Shown: positions 51,233-59,881 of the stretch, in pieces | How the letters are laid out: each line of letters begins with the position of its first letter | Position numbering within the stretch: position 1 is the first letter of the stretch | Assembly: GCF_000016185.1 (NCBI RefSeq) | Contig: NC_011420.2 | Coordinates: 3,837,501 to 3,901,500, forward strand | From: Rhodospirillum centenum SW | GTDB taxonomy: Bacteria > Pseudomonadota > Alphaproteobacteria > Azospirillales > Azospirillaceae | DNA: 64,000 bases | Direction of reading: 5' to 3' | Translations under genes and position numbers: made by a program | Notes under the pieces: model-generated | The model's input: the letters and a program-made list of their open reading frames with translations, nothing else | Databases searched by the model: none | Told to the model about the DNA's origin: nothing

Positions 51233-54200
51233 ATGCCGCATTTCTTCATCCACCGCCCGGTCTTCGCCTGGGTCGTCGCCCTGTTCATCATCCTGCTGGG
51301 CCTGATCGCCCTGCCGCAACTGCCCATCGCCCGCTATCCCTCGGTGGCGCCGCCCACGGTCAGCATCTACGCCAGCTATCCCGGCGCAGCACCCCAGACC
51401 ATGAACGATTCCGTGCTGGGACTGATCGAGCGCGAACTGTCGGGCGTCAAGAACCTGCTGTATTTCGAATCCTCGGCCGACACCTCGGGCACGGCCCAGG
51501 TGACCGTCACCTTCAAGCCGGGTACGGACCCCGAGATGGCGCAGGTGGATGTGCAGAACCGCCTGAAAGCCATTGAACCACGGCTGCCGCAGGCGGTCCG
51601 GCAGAACGGGCTGACCGTGGAATCCGCCGACTCCGGCTTCCTGATGCTGGTCAGCCTGAGATCCGAGGATGGCCGGTTCGACGAGACGACACTCAGCGAC
51701 TATCTGGCCCGCAACATCATCGAGGAACTGCGCCGCATCGACGGGGTGGGGCGCGTGCAGTTGTTCGGCGCCGAACAGGCCCTGCGCATCTGGGTGGACC
51801 CGTTGCGGCTGGTCTCCTTCGGCCTGACCATGGCCGACCTGTCGGCAGCCATCACCCAGCAGAACACCCAGATCGCGCCCGGTCGGGTCGGCGATGCGCC
51901 GACCATTCCGGGACAGCGGGTGAGCATTCCCCTGACGGTGCAGGGCCAGTTGCAGACGCCCGAGGAATTCGCCGCGATCGTACTGCACGCCAATGCCGAC
52001 GGCTCCAAGGTGACGTTGGGCGATGTGGCGCGGGTGGAACTGGGGGCGCAGACCTACAGCTTCGCCAACCGCGAGAACGGACAGGCCGCCGCCGTCGCCG
52101 CCGTGCAGTTGTCGCCGGGCGCCAACGCCGTGCGCACGGCCGAAAGCGTGAAGACGCGCCTGGCCGAACTCAGCCGCGTCATGCCGGCGGGCGTGACCTA
52201 TACGACCCCGTTCGACACCGCGCCCTTCGTCAGGATTTCCATCGAAAAGGTCATCCAGACCCTGGTTGAAGCCATGGTGCTGGTGTTCCTGGTCATGCTG
52301 CTGTTCCTGCAGAACATCCGCTATACCCTGATTCCGGCCATCGTTGCCCCGATCGCGTTGCTGGGGACGTTCGCCGTCATGCTGGTGGCCGGCTTCTCGA
52401 TCAACGTGCTGACCATGTTCGGCATGGTCCTGGCCATCGGCATCATTGTCGACGACGCCATCGTGGTGGTGGAAAACGTCGAGCGCCTGATGGCGTCCGA
52501 GGGACTGTCGCCCAAGGACGCGACCGTGAAGGCGATGAAGGAAATCACCGGCGCGGTGATCGCCATCACCCTGGTGCTGACGGCGGTGTTCATCCCCATG
52601 GCGCTGGCCGGGAGCTCGGTCGGGGTGATCTATCGACAGTTCACCCTTTCCATGGCGGTTTCCATCCTGTTCTCGGCCTTCCTGGCGCTCAGCCTGACCC
52701 CGGCCCTGTGCGCCACCCTGCTGAAGCCCGTGGATCCCGGCCACCATGCCAGAGGCGGCTTCTTCGGCTGGTTCAACCGCCGGTTCGACCATCTCACCCG
52801 GTCCTATGAAACCCGCGTTGCCGCCCTGGTCCGTCGCACCGGCCGGATGATGGCCGCGTTCGCGGTCATCGTCGTGCTGCTGGGCCTGGGCTTCCTGGTA
52901 CTGCCCTCGGCCTTCCTGCCCGAGGAGGACCAGGGCTATTTCATGACCTCGTTCCAGTTGCCGTCGGACGCCACCCAGGAACGCACGCTGGATCTGGTCA
53001 GCAGGTTCGAAGCCCATGCCGCCGCGCGGCCGGCGGTGGACTCGACCCTGTCGATCCTGGGTTTCGGCTTTTCCGGCTCGGGCGCCAATACCGCGCTCGC
53101 CTTCACCATGCTCAAGGACTGGGATCAGCGCGGCGGCGCCACCACAGCCGACGAAGCCCGGCGCGCGCAGCAGGCCATGGCCGACGCCACCGACGGCACG
53201 GTCATGAGCCTTCTGCCGCCAGCCATCGAGGAGATGGGGACCTCATCCGGTTTCAACCTGCGCCTTCAGGACCGCGCCGGCCATGGTGAGGCGGCACTGA
53301 AGGCCGCCGAGGCGAAATTGCTGGAACTGGCGGCCCAGAGCGCGGTCGTCTACGGCGTCTATTCCGACGGACTGCCCGACGGTGCCAGCGTCCGCCTGGA
53401 TATTGACCGGCAGAAGGCCGAAGCTCTGGGGGTGCCGTTCACCACCATCAGCGACACCCTGGCCGCGGCCATGGGCTCGCTGTACGTCAACGATTTCCCC
53501 AATGCCGGGCGGATGCAGCAGGTGATCCTCCAGGCCGACGCCCCCGCCCGCATGCAGGTGGAGGACGTGCTGAGGCTGTACCTGCGCAATTCCAGCGGCG
53601 GCATGGTGCCGTTGTCCGAGGTGGTGACGCCGGTATGGGAAGACACGCCGCTGCAACTCGTCCGTTACCAGGGCTTCCCCTCCGCCCGCATTTCCGGCGG
53701 CCCGGCTCCCGGCGTGTCCAATGGCGAGGCCATGGCCGAGATGGAACGGCTCGCCACCCGGTTGCCCGCCGGATTTGCCTTGGAATGGACCGGCCAGTCG
53801 CTGGAGGAACGTCAGTCAGCAGCGCAGGCGCCGTTGTTGATGGCGCTGTCCATGCTGGTGGTCTTCCTGGTGCTGGCGGCGCTGTATGAAAGCTGGTCGA
53901 TCCCGCTGTCGGTGATGCTGGCGGTGCCGCTGGGCCTGTTGGGCGCGGTGGCGGCGGTGATGCTGCGCGGCATGCCCAACGACATTTTCTTCAAGGTCGG
54001 CATGATCACGGTGATCGGCCTGTCGGCCAAGAACGCCATCCTGATCGTCGAGTTCGCCCGGCAACTGCATGCCGAGGGCAAGGAACTGCTGGACGCGGCG
54101 GTCACGGCGGCACGACTGCGGTTACGCCCGATCCTGATGACCTCGCTGGCGTTCGGCCTGGGCGTGGTGCCGCTGATGCTCGCCCAGGGGGCCAGCGCCG

Positions 54201-54367
54201 AGACCCAGAACGCCATCGGTACCGGCGTGTTCGGCGGCATCCTGTGCGCCACCGTGCTGGCGGTGTTCTTCGTACCCGCCTTCTTCGTCTTCGTCATGGG
54301 CGGCCAGAAAAAGCTGCACGGCTGGCTGCACGCTGGCCGTCGCGCCGCCCCGCAGCGTCAGGACTGA
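51233..54367 (+). CDS. acrB: RND multidrug efflux transporter (AcrB/MexB-like)
   Basis: The 1044-residue HAE1-type RND pump, of typical length, begins MPHFFIHRPVFAWVVALFII. TM4 carries the proton-relay aspartates in MVLAIGIIVDDAIVVVENVE. Other family stretches: SVAPPTVSIYASYPGAAPQT, VQVDVQNRLKAIEPRLPQ-like segment, and KVGMITVIGLSAKNAILIVE with its conserved Lys in TM10. It forms a proton-driven trimer. Genes for adaptor and outer-membrane channel flank it with gaps of 20 and 4 bp. Confidence 0.95.
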   Translation: MPHFFIHRPVFAWVVALFIILLGLIALPQLPIARYPSVAPPTVSIYASYPGAAPQTMNDSVLGLIERELSGVKNLLYFESSADTSGTAQVTVTFKPGTDPEMAQVDVQNRLKAIEPRLPQAVRQNGLTVESADSGFLMLVSLRSEDGRFDETTLSDYLARNIIEELRRIDGVGRVQLFGAEQALRIWVDPLRLVSFGLTMADLSAAITQQNTQIAPGRVGDAPTIPGQRVSIPLTVQGQLQTPEEFAAIVLHANADGSKVTLGDVARVELGAQTYSFANRENGQAAAVAAVQLSPGANAVRTAESVKTRLAELSRVMPAGVTYTTPFDTAPFVRISIEKVIQTLVEAMVLVFLVMLLFLQNIRYTLIPAIVAPIALLGTFAVMLVAGFSINVLTMFGMVLAIGIIVDDAIVVVENVERLMASEGLSPKDATVKAMKEITGAVIAITLVLTAVFIPMALAGSSVGVIYRQFTLSMAVSILFSAFLALSLTPALCATLLKPVDPGHHARGGFFGWFNRRFDHLTRSYETRVAALVRRTGRMMAAFAVIVVLLGLGFLVLPSAFLPEEDQGYFMTSFQLPSDATQERTLDLVSRFEAHAAARPAVDSTLSILGFGFSGSGANTALAFTMLKDWDQRGGATTADEARRAQQAMADATDGTVMSLLPPAIEEMGTSSGFNLRLQDRAGHGEAALKAAEAKLLELAAQSAVVYGVYSDGLPDGASVRLDIDRQKAEALGVPFTTISDTLAAAMGSLYVNDFPNAGRMQQVILQADAPARMQVEDVLRLYLRNSSGGMVPLSEVVTPVWEDTPLQLVRYQGFPSARISGGPAPGVSNGEAMAEMERLATRLPAGFALEWTGQSLEERQSAAQAPLLMALSMLVVFLVLAALYESWSIPLSVMLAVPLGLLGAVAAVMLRGMPNDIFFKVGMITVIGLSAKNAILIVEFARQLHAEGKELLDAAVTAARLRLRPILMTSLAFGLGVVPLMLAQGASAETQNAIGTGVFGGILCATVLAVFFVPAFFVFVMGGQKKLHGWLHAGRRAAPQRQD

Positions 54368-54371
54368 TGTC

Positions 54372-55775
54372 ATGCGTCTGACCATCTTTGCACTGTCGCT
54401 GGCGCTGTCCGCCTGTTCCCTGACACCCGATCCGGTCAAACCGGGCCTGCCGGTGCCGGATGCCTACCCGTCCCCGGTGACCGTTGCCGATGGCGAGCCT
54501 GCCGCCGATCTGGACTGGCGCGTCATGTTCGGCGATCCGCGCCTGCAACGGCTCATCGAGCTGGCCTTGCGGAACAACCGCGACCTGCGGCTGGCGGCCC
54601 TGAACGTCGAGGCGGTACAGGCGCAGTACACCATCCAGCGGGCCGCCCGACTGCCCGCGGTCAACGCCACGGGCGGCGTCACCCGCCAGCGGATCGCCGC
54701 CGACCCGCAGGCCGATCCCGCCACCGACGGGCGCATCCAGACTCAGCACACCCTGGACATCGGCGTCAGCGCCTTCGAGATCGACCTGTTCGGCCGGGTC
54801 CGGTCGCTGTCGGACGCTGCTTTCGCCCGCTATCTGGCCAGCGAGGAAGGGCGCCGGGCGGTCCAGATCGCACTGGTCGGCACGGTGGCCGACGCCTATT
54901 TCGCCGAGCGGCTCGCCGAGGAACAACTGGATCTGGCCCGTCGCACCCTGGATGACTGGCGGCAGTCCCTGGATCTGGCGCGCCGGCTCAAGGCCGCCGA
55001 CCAGAACAGCGACCTCGACGTGGCCCAGGCGGAAGGCCAGGCCGCCACCGCCGAGGCCGATCTCGAAGAGCGCGCGCGGACACTGGCGCGCGCCACCAAC
55101 GCCTTGATTCTGTTGGTGGGCGCGGAGCTGCCCGACGAGCTGCCGCCGCCATGGCCGCTGGACGGGCACGCGGTGCGGACCCGCCTGCCTGCCGGATTGC
55201 CTTCGGACCTGCTGACCCGCCGACCCGACATCCGTAAGGCGGAGCATGATCTGGTGGCCGCCAACGCCGACATCGGTGCGGCGCGCGCCGCCTTCTTCCC
55301 GCGGCTGTCGTTGACCACTTCGCTGGGATATGCCAGCCCGATCCTGGGCCGCCTGTTCGACGGCGAGCAGCGGGGCTGGAGCTTCACCCCCCAGATCACC
55401 CAGCCCCTGTTCATGGGCGGCCAGCTACGGGCCGAGTTGAGGTTGGCTGAGATCCGCAAGTCCGAAGCCATCGCCGAGTATGAGCGGGCCATCCAGACGG
55501 CGTTCCGGGAGGTTGCCGACGGTCTGGCCGGCAGTGCCACCTATGGCCGCCAGATCGAGGCCCAGAACCGCACCGTGGCCTCGGCCGAACGGCGTCTCGC
55601 CCTGTCCACCCTCCGGTATCGCGCCGGCCTGGAAGGGCGCCTGGAACTGCTGGACGCCCAACGCCAGCTTTACGCCGCGCGCCAGACCCGATTGGACCTG
55701 AAGCGCGATGAAATCGGCAACGCCATCAGCTTATACAAGGCCTTGGGCGGCGGCACAGCATCAGCCGCCGAATGA
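54372..55775 (+). CDS. RND outer-membrane factor lipoprotein (OprM/NodT-like)
   Basis: The 467-residue outer-membrane channel protein has lipobox LSAC (C15). The two repeated halves show DWRVMFGDPRLQRLIELALR, NNRDLRLAALNVEAVQAQY, IDLFGRVRSLSDAAFARYLA, LTRRPDIRKAEHDLVAANAD and FREVADGLAGSATYGRQIEA. It forms the TolC-like exit duct of the tripartite pump. It starts 4 bp after the pump gene. The next gene is convergent. Confidence 0.93.
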   Translation: MRLTIFALSLALSACSLTPDPVKPGLPVPDAYPSPVTVADGEPAADLDWRVMFGDPRLQRLIELALRNNRDLRLAALNVEAVQAQYTIQRAARLPAVNATGGVTRQRIAADPQADPATDGRIQTQHTLDIGVSAFEIDLFGRVRSLSDAAFARYLASEEGRRAVQIALVGTVADAYFAERLAEEQLDLARRTLDDWRQSLDLARRLKAADQNSDLDVAQAEGQAATAEADLEERARTLARATNALILLVGAELPDELPPPWPLDGHAVRTRLPAGLPSDLLTRRPDIRKAEHDLVAANADIGAARAAFFPRLSLTTSLGYASPILGRLFDGEQRGWSFTPQITQPLFMGGQLRAELRLAEIRKSEAIAEYERAIQTAFREVADGLAGSATYGRQIEAQNRTVASAERRLALSTLRYRAGLEGRLELLDAQRQLYAARQTRLDLKRDEIGNAISLYKALGGGTASAAE

Positions 55776-55826
55776 AGGCCCCCAGCCAGGATCGCGCTGC
55801 TGACGCTGGTCATTCTCTCTGAACCG

Positions 55827-56894
55827 CTACAGGCGAGGACTCTTCTCCAGTTCGGCCTTCAGCGCCGTGGCATAGGCGGCGCGGGCCGTCTGCGCGATGG
55901 CGAGGCGGGTCTTCAGTCGGGCGATCTCCTGATCGGCCGCCTGAAGGCCGGCAAGCTGGGTCCGCGCCTCTTCGGACAGGGTGGTCAGATCGTAAGGGTG
56001 ACCGTCGATAGTGACGATGCTCGGCTTCGGGGTCATCGTGGCTTCCTCTGTCGTTGTCTTTCCGGCCAGCCTCTCCAGGAACCCGGTGATCCAGACCGTA
56101 TCGAATGCGCAGTCCGACGCCCGATAGGACCGGCAGGCCTCTACCGCCGCCTGCCGGCCGCTGGCCGTGTCGCCGGGCTCCAGCCCATGGCGCCGCTGGA
56201 GGTCGGCCACGATCTCCGGCGGCGGTTCGGGCGCACTGCAGAGCCAGGCCTCGGCACTCCGGAAGCGGTCGCGGCAGAACAGTCCCACCATGTAGACCGT
56301 GGCGGACAGCAGCCCCGGGCGTTGCCCCGGGGCGGCACCGATCATCGGCAGCAGCGGGGCGAGCGAGGGCAGCGCCGTGTTCGCGTAGATCCGCAGTCCC
56401 CAGTAGGCTTCCGCGATCCGGGCGAAATGCGCGGCATCCTGCACCGCCGCCATCCCGGACTCCTCCATCGGCAGAATCTCGACCTTCGGCTTGGTGACCG
56501 TCACCGTGTCGTTGGCCACGTCCACATAAAGACCGTCGAGCTGGAGAGCCGTCTGGAAATACCGGTCCCGCAGGATGCCCCAGACGCAGCGGAGTTCCCC
56601 GCCGTCCCGGATGAAATCCGCCAGCGCACGGCTGGCCTCGCACCCGGAGGCGGCGATCCGGGCGCGGAGCTTTTCCAGGGCGCACAGCGTGATCTCCCGG
56701 CAGCAGCCGAGAGGATAGGGCTTTCCGGACGGGGAGGTGAGGTGGCCGGCGAGATCAGTATCCACCTCCGCCCGAACCCCCAGAAAGAAACTCTCCAGTA
56801 TCGCCAGGCGGGGCAGCAGGAAGCGGGCCGTGCGGGCCGCTGCATCCGGCGTCACCGGGGCGGGTTCCTGGGTCAGAAGGGAAAGCGCCTGCAC
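55827..56894 (-). CDS. Unknown protein with C-terminal DUF6447-like domain
   Basis: A 355-residue protein. The last ~70 residues (IVTIDGHPYDLTTLSEEART, then QLAGLQAADQEIARLKTRLA) match the small DUF6447-type proteins, which are usually free-standing (~70 residues). The N-terminal ~280 residues are not recognised; they contain many cysteines and short hydrophobic stretches (LPLGCCREITLCALEKL-like, ATVYMVGLFCRDRF). An internal ATG just before the DUF6447 part (TMTPKPSIVTIDG) could make it separately. The start is GTG 56894. It is divergent from the DUF1612-like gene. No function is proposed. Confidence 0.65.
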   Translation of the reverse strand: MQALSLLTQEPAPVTPDAAARTARFLLPRLAILESFFLGVRAEVDTDLAGHLTSPSGKPYPLGCCREITLCALEKLRARIAASGCEASRALADFIRDGGELRCVWGILRDRYFQTALQLDGLYVDVANDTVTVTKPKVEILPMEESGMAAVQDAAHFARIAEAYWGLRIYANTALPSLAPLLPMIGAAPGQRPGLLSATVYMVGLFCRDRFRSAEAWLCSAPEPPPEIVADLQRRHGLEPGDTASGRQAAVEACRSYRASDCAFDTVWITGFLERLAGKTTTEEATMTPKPSIVTIDGHPYDLTTLSEEARTQLAGLQAADQEIARLKTRLAIAQTARAAYATALKAELEKSPRL

Positions 56895-57072
56895 GGGATT
56901 CCTGGCCGCTGTGTTTCACGATGCTGCGGACCGGAGCGCCCCTGTCGGCCGCCACGGTCTTCTTCGCAGGGCGACGGTCAATACAGGATTTACGGACCCC
57001 GGAAAAGGGACCGGCGGACAGCCGAAGAATGTCCCCGCCCGGCCCAGCACCCGGGGGTGTTCCGGGTGGCAG

Positions 57073-57096
57073 AAGGGGCTGACAAAGGGGCTGACA
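57073..57096. repeat. Two tandem 12-bp repeats in a divergent promoter region
   Basis: AAGGGGCTGACA occurs twice in direct succession, about 60 bases before the DUF1612-like gene and 180 bases before the DUF6447-fusion start. It looks like a direct-repeat operator or iteron. The remaining ~235 bp of this gap hold nothing I recognise. Confidence 0.5.
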
Positions 57097-57154
57097 ATGC
57101 CGATCTGTTGGCGCACACCCGGTCGGAGCCCCTTCCGCCCATGTTCCCGACACG

Positions 57155-58342
57155 ATGACCGCCCTGTCGCCGGCCCTTCTCTCCTCCCTGGCCCGCCCGC
57201 TGGAACAGGCGGTGGCGGCCGTCGCCCGGCTGGACGGGGCACTGATCGGCTGCCCGCTGCTGCCGGCCTGGCACTTCCGGGTCCGCATCGCCGCCGCGGT
57301 CACCCAGGCCGGACTGGACGGCATCCGGGTCGATCCGGCCCGACTGGGCGCCGCAGCCCTGGGCCTGCGGCCCGAGGCACCGGCGGCCCTCGGGGCCACC
57401 GGGCCGGCGGAGAGCAGCCGCGATGGCGGCGCCACGGCGCATGCGCTGCGCCTGCTGCACTGGTCGGCACCGGCGCGATCCGACAGCGCCGCAGGCGACG
57501 GGGAGACCGGAGCGGATGCGGACGGGCCGACAGGCGAGCGTATCGCAGCCGCCCTGGCCGGCCTGGACCGGGACGCGGGGGAGATGCCGACACTGATCGC
57601 CGCTGCCCTGGGACTGCGGCGCTGGATCGAGCGCGGCGGGGAGCGCCCTGCGCTCTGGGCCGCCCTGCCGCGCTTTCTCATGCGCCGCGGCCTGCTGCGG
57701 GCGGAGTGTCCGCTGCTGCTGGGGGCCGCGGCGCTGCGGGGGCGGAGCGCCTGGGAACAGCCGACCGGCCGCTGGGTGGCGACCTTCCTGGACGGTGTGT
57801 GCACCGAAGCGGGGCAGGCGCTCGGCCTGCTGCTGGATCTGGAACGCTGCTGGCACGCTGCGCGCAGCACGGCGGAGGCGCACAGCCGCAGCCATTCCCG
57901 CCTGCCCCAGGTCGTGGACCTGCTGGCCCTGGCGCCGGCCGTCAACCCGGAAGGCGTGGCGCGGGCACTCTCGGGCGGGCGCGATCCACGACGCTCTCCC
58001 CCGGCGGGGCCTGCCAGCACGCCCCCGCTGCCGAGCTGCTCCCCCCGCGGCGCCGGCAAGATGCTGGATAAACTGGAGGCGCTGGGGCTGGTCGTGGAGC
58101 TGTCCGGCCGCGGCACGCACAAGCTCTATGCCTTGACCGATCTGGCGCCGCTCCGGCAGCAATCGGCCCGGCCCCTTACGGCGAAGACCGCGACGAAGGG
58201 CAGGGCGGGCGGTCCCGCGGATCTGTCCTGGAGCCGCGCCCGGTTGGATCTGAGCGGGCTGGACACCCGCGGACTGGACGATGCCGCGGCGGAGGTGGAC
58301 GCCGTGCTGCGCCGTCTGGCCGCCCGGCTGGACAAGCCCTGA
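57155..58342 (+). CDS. DUF1612/HTH-domain protein (RHE_PE00001-like)
   Basis: The 395-residue protein resembles the DUF1612 plus helix-turn-helix proteins common on rhizobial plasmids. The N-terminal opening ALSPALLSSLARPLEQAVAA and LDGALIGCPLLPAWHFRVRI fit. The central LRRWIERGGERPALWAALPR and FLMRRGLLRAECPLLLGAAA follow. A putative HTH near 265-325 includes VNPEGVARALSGG, RGAGKMLDKLEALGLVVELS and GRGTHKLYAL. It may be a regulator; other roles are possible. No clear SD precedes the ATG. Family assignment is by pattern memory only. Confidence 0.6.
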   Translation: MTALSPALLSSLARPLEQAVAAVARLDGALIGCPLLPAWHFRVRIAAAVTQAGLDGIRVDPARLGAAALGLRPEAPAALGATGPAESSRDGGATAHALRLLHWSAPARSDSAAGDGETGADADGPTGERIAAALAGLDRDAGEMPTLIAAALGLRRWIERGGERPALWAALPRFLMRRGLLRAECPLLLGAAALRGRSAWEQPTGRWVATFLDGVCTEAGQALGLLLDLERCWHAARSTAEAHSRSHSRLPQVVDLLALAPAVNPEGVARALSGGRDPRRSPPAGPASTPPLPSCSPRGAGKMLDKLEALGLVVELSGRGTHKLYALTDLAPLRQQSARPLTAKTATKGRAGGPADLSWSRARLDLSGLDTRGLDDAAAEVDAVLRRLAARLDKP

Positions 58343-58361
58343 GCAACGTCCCGCGCCGGCT

Positions 58362-59540
58362 TCAGCGGTCCAGCAGTGCCCGGTAGACGGCGACCGTCGC
58401 CGCAGCCACCGCCGCCGCCCCGAAGTCAGGATCGACGACGGCACGACTGGCCGCCGCCAGCGTCTCCAGCCGGGTCCTGTCAGCGGCAAGGGCGGCGACA
58501 GCCCCGGCCAGGGCGTCGGCATCAGCAGGTGGCACCAGGATCGCGTTGCGTCCGGCCTGCGCCACCTCCCGGCTGCCGGGAATGTCCGTGGCCAGCAGGG
58601 GCCGGCCGCATGCCGCCGCTTCCAGCAGGCACATGGGCACGCCCTCGCCGCCGCGTGACGCCAGCACGGCAAGATGCGCGCGGGCCCAGACGGTGCGGAC
58701 ATCGCCGACATGGCCCGCCCACTCGATGCCCGGCTCCCGCGCCCAGCTCTCCAGCGTGGCGGCGCTGATGGCGGCGTGGCTCTCCCGGTCCGGCTCTCCG
58801 GCCAGGATCAGGCGCACGTCCAGCCCGCGGGCGCGGACCCGCCGCACGGCCTCGACCAGCACGTCCACGCCCTTGATCGTCAGCATCCGGGAGACCTGCG
58901 CGAGGATGAACGGCGCCCCCTCCGGAGGCAGGGGAAGCGGAACGAAGCGGTCAAGCGGAACGCCGGAGCCGCGGATCAGGGTCGCCGGGACACGGCCCAG
59001 CCACGCCAGATCGTCCCGGTTCTGCACGATGACCTGCGTCCGTCGTCCCAGCCCGACCGCCCGCAGGAGGGCCCGTAGCAGGACCCCGGCCAGACGGCCG
59101 GCGCCGTCCTCCCGTTGCAGCAGCAGGCCGCGGCCGGCCAGGGTGGTGACGACCCCGGGCACGCCGGCCAGAACCGCCGCGATGCCCCCCAGAACGGCCG
59201 GCTTCACCGCAACGTGATGGACGACATCCGGCTTCAGCCGGGCATAGAGCCGGGCGATCGCCAGCACGTCGCGCAGGGCCGCCAGCGGATTCAGGCTGCG
59301 CCGGACCCAGGGCAGGGGATGCAGCTCGAAGCCCTCCGCCTCGATGGCGCTGCTGTGGCGGGCGACGCGGGTGGCGACGGCCACCCGGAACCCGGCGTCA
59401 CGCGCGGCCCGGGCAGCCGGCAGGCGATGCGAACAGAAATACCAGTCCTCGGTCACCAGGAAGAGAAGCAGCGGCCGCTGCTCGGGCACGGTCCGGGCGC
59501 CCGCGTCGGCTGCCGGCATCGCTTCGGCCTCATCCAGCAT
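58362..59540 (-). CDS. Glycosyltransferase family 4 protein
   Basis: The 392-residue GT-B enzyme shows the N-terminal LFLVTEDWYFCSHRLPAARA, VVHHVAVKPAVLGGIAAVLA and VVTTLAGRGLLLQREDGAGR. The C-terminal donor-binding half has ILAQVSRMLTIKGVDVLVEA, the LAVLASRGGEGVPMCLLEAA stretch with the E-x7-E-like motif, and GRPLLATDIPGSREV. ATG 59540 follows AAGGGG. It should transfer a sugar from a nucleotide or lipid donor onto a polysaccharide or O-antigen intermediate. No other polysaccharide genes are adjacent, so the acceptor is unknown. Confidence 0.9.
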   Translation of the reverse strand: MLDEAEAMPAADAGARTVPEQRPLLLFLVTEDWYFCSHRLPAARAARDAGFRVAVATRVARHSSAIEAEGFELHPLPWVRRSLNPLAALRDVLAIARLYARLKPDVVHHVAVKPAVLGGIAAVLAGVPGVVTTLAGRGLLLQREDGAGRLAGVLLRALLRAVGLGRRTQVIVQNRDDLAWLGRVPATLIRGSGVPLDRFVPLPLPPEGAPFILAQVSRMLTIKGVDVLVEAVRRVRARGLDVRLILAGEPDRESHAAISAATLESWAREPGIEWAGHVGDVRTVWARAHLAVLASRGGEGVPMCLLEAAACGRPLLATDIPGSREVAQAGRNAILVPPADADALAGAVAALAADRTRLETLAAASRAVVDPDFGAAAVAAATVAVYRALLDR

Positions 59541-59665
59541 GGAAATCCCCTTCCGCGGAACCGCCCGCTTCTACGCGCGAAGCGGTGGCTTGCCAAGCGC
59601 CTGCCCGTGGCGTCAGGCGGAAAGGGACGGGCACGCTGCCCTGCCGCAGTGCCTCCAGATCAGCC

Positions 59666-59697
59666 TGCCGGCATCATGGCGTGCCATGATGCTGGCA
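59666..59697. repeat. Palindrome left of the orphan gene
   Basis: TGCCGGCATCATGGC pairs with GCCATGATGCTGGCA (15 positions, one G-T pair) across GT. It contains the motif GCCATG..GCTGGCATG that recurs at 61002-61015, on the other side of the gene at 59882-60976. Confidence 0.7.
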
Positions 59698-59797
59698 TGT
59701 CAGCGCTCTGATTCCAGAGCCCCCGGCCCGTGCGCCGCCGCACTGGCAGCCCGGTACGCTGCTGGACACCCCGGCTCGGTATTCCATACTGTCCGCA

Positions 59798-59829
59798 GGC
59801 CGATACCGCTGCCAATGATGGTATCGGCC
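59798..59829. promoter_or_regulatory. Perfect inverted repeat upstream of the orphan gene
   Basis: GGCCGATACC and GGTATCGGCC are exact reverse complements with a 12-base spacer, 52 bases before the orphan gene's ATG. The place suits an operator or a leader hairpin. Confidence 0.5.
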
Positions 59830-59881
59830 CGGCGATTCTGTCCTGCGCCCGCCCGGGCGTCCCTCCCAGCAGCGCCATGGC

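Noticed and set aside
59666-59697. Rho-independent terminator of an upstream plus-strand gene
   Set aside because: No plus-strand gene ends just before it and no T-run follows; the neighbouring glycosyltransferase starts at 59540 and points away.
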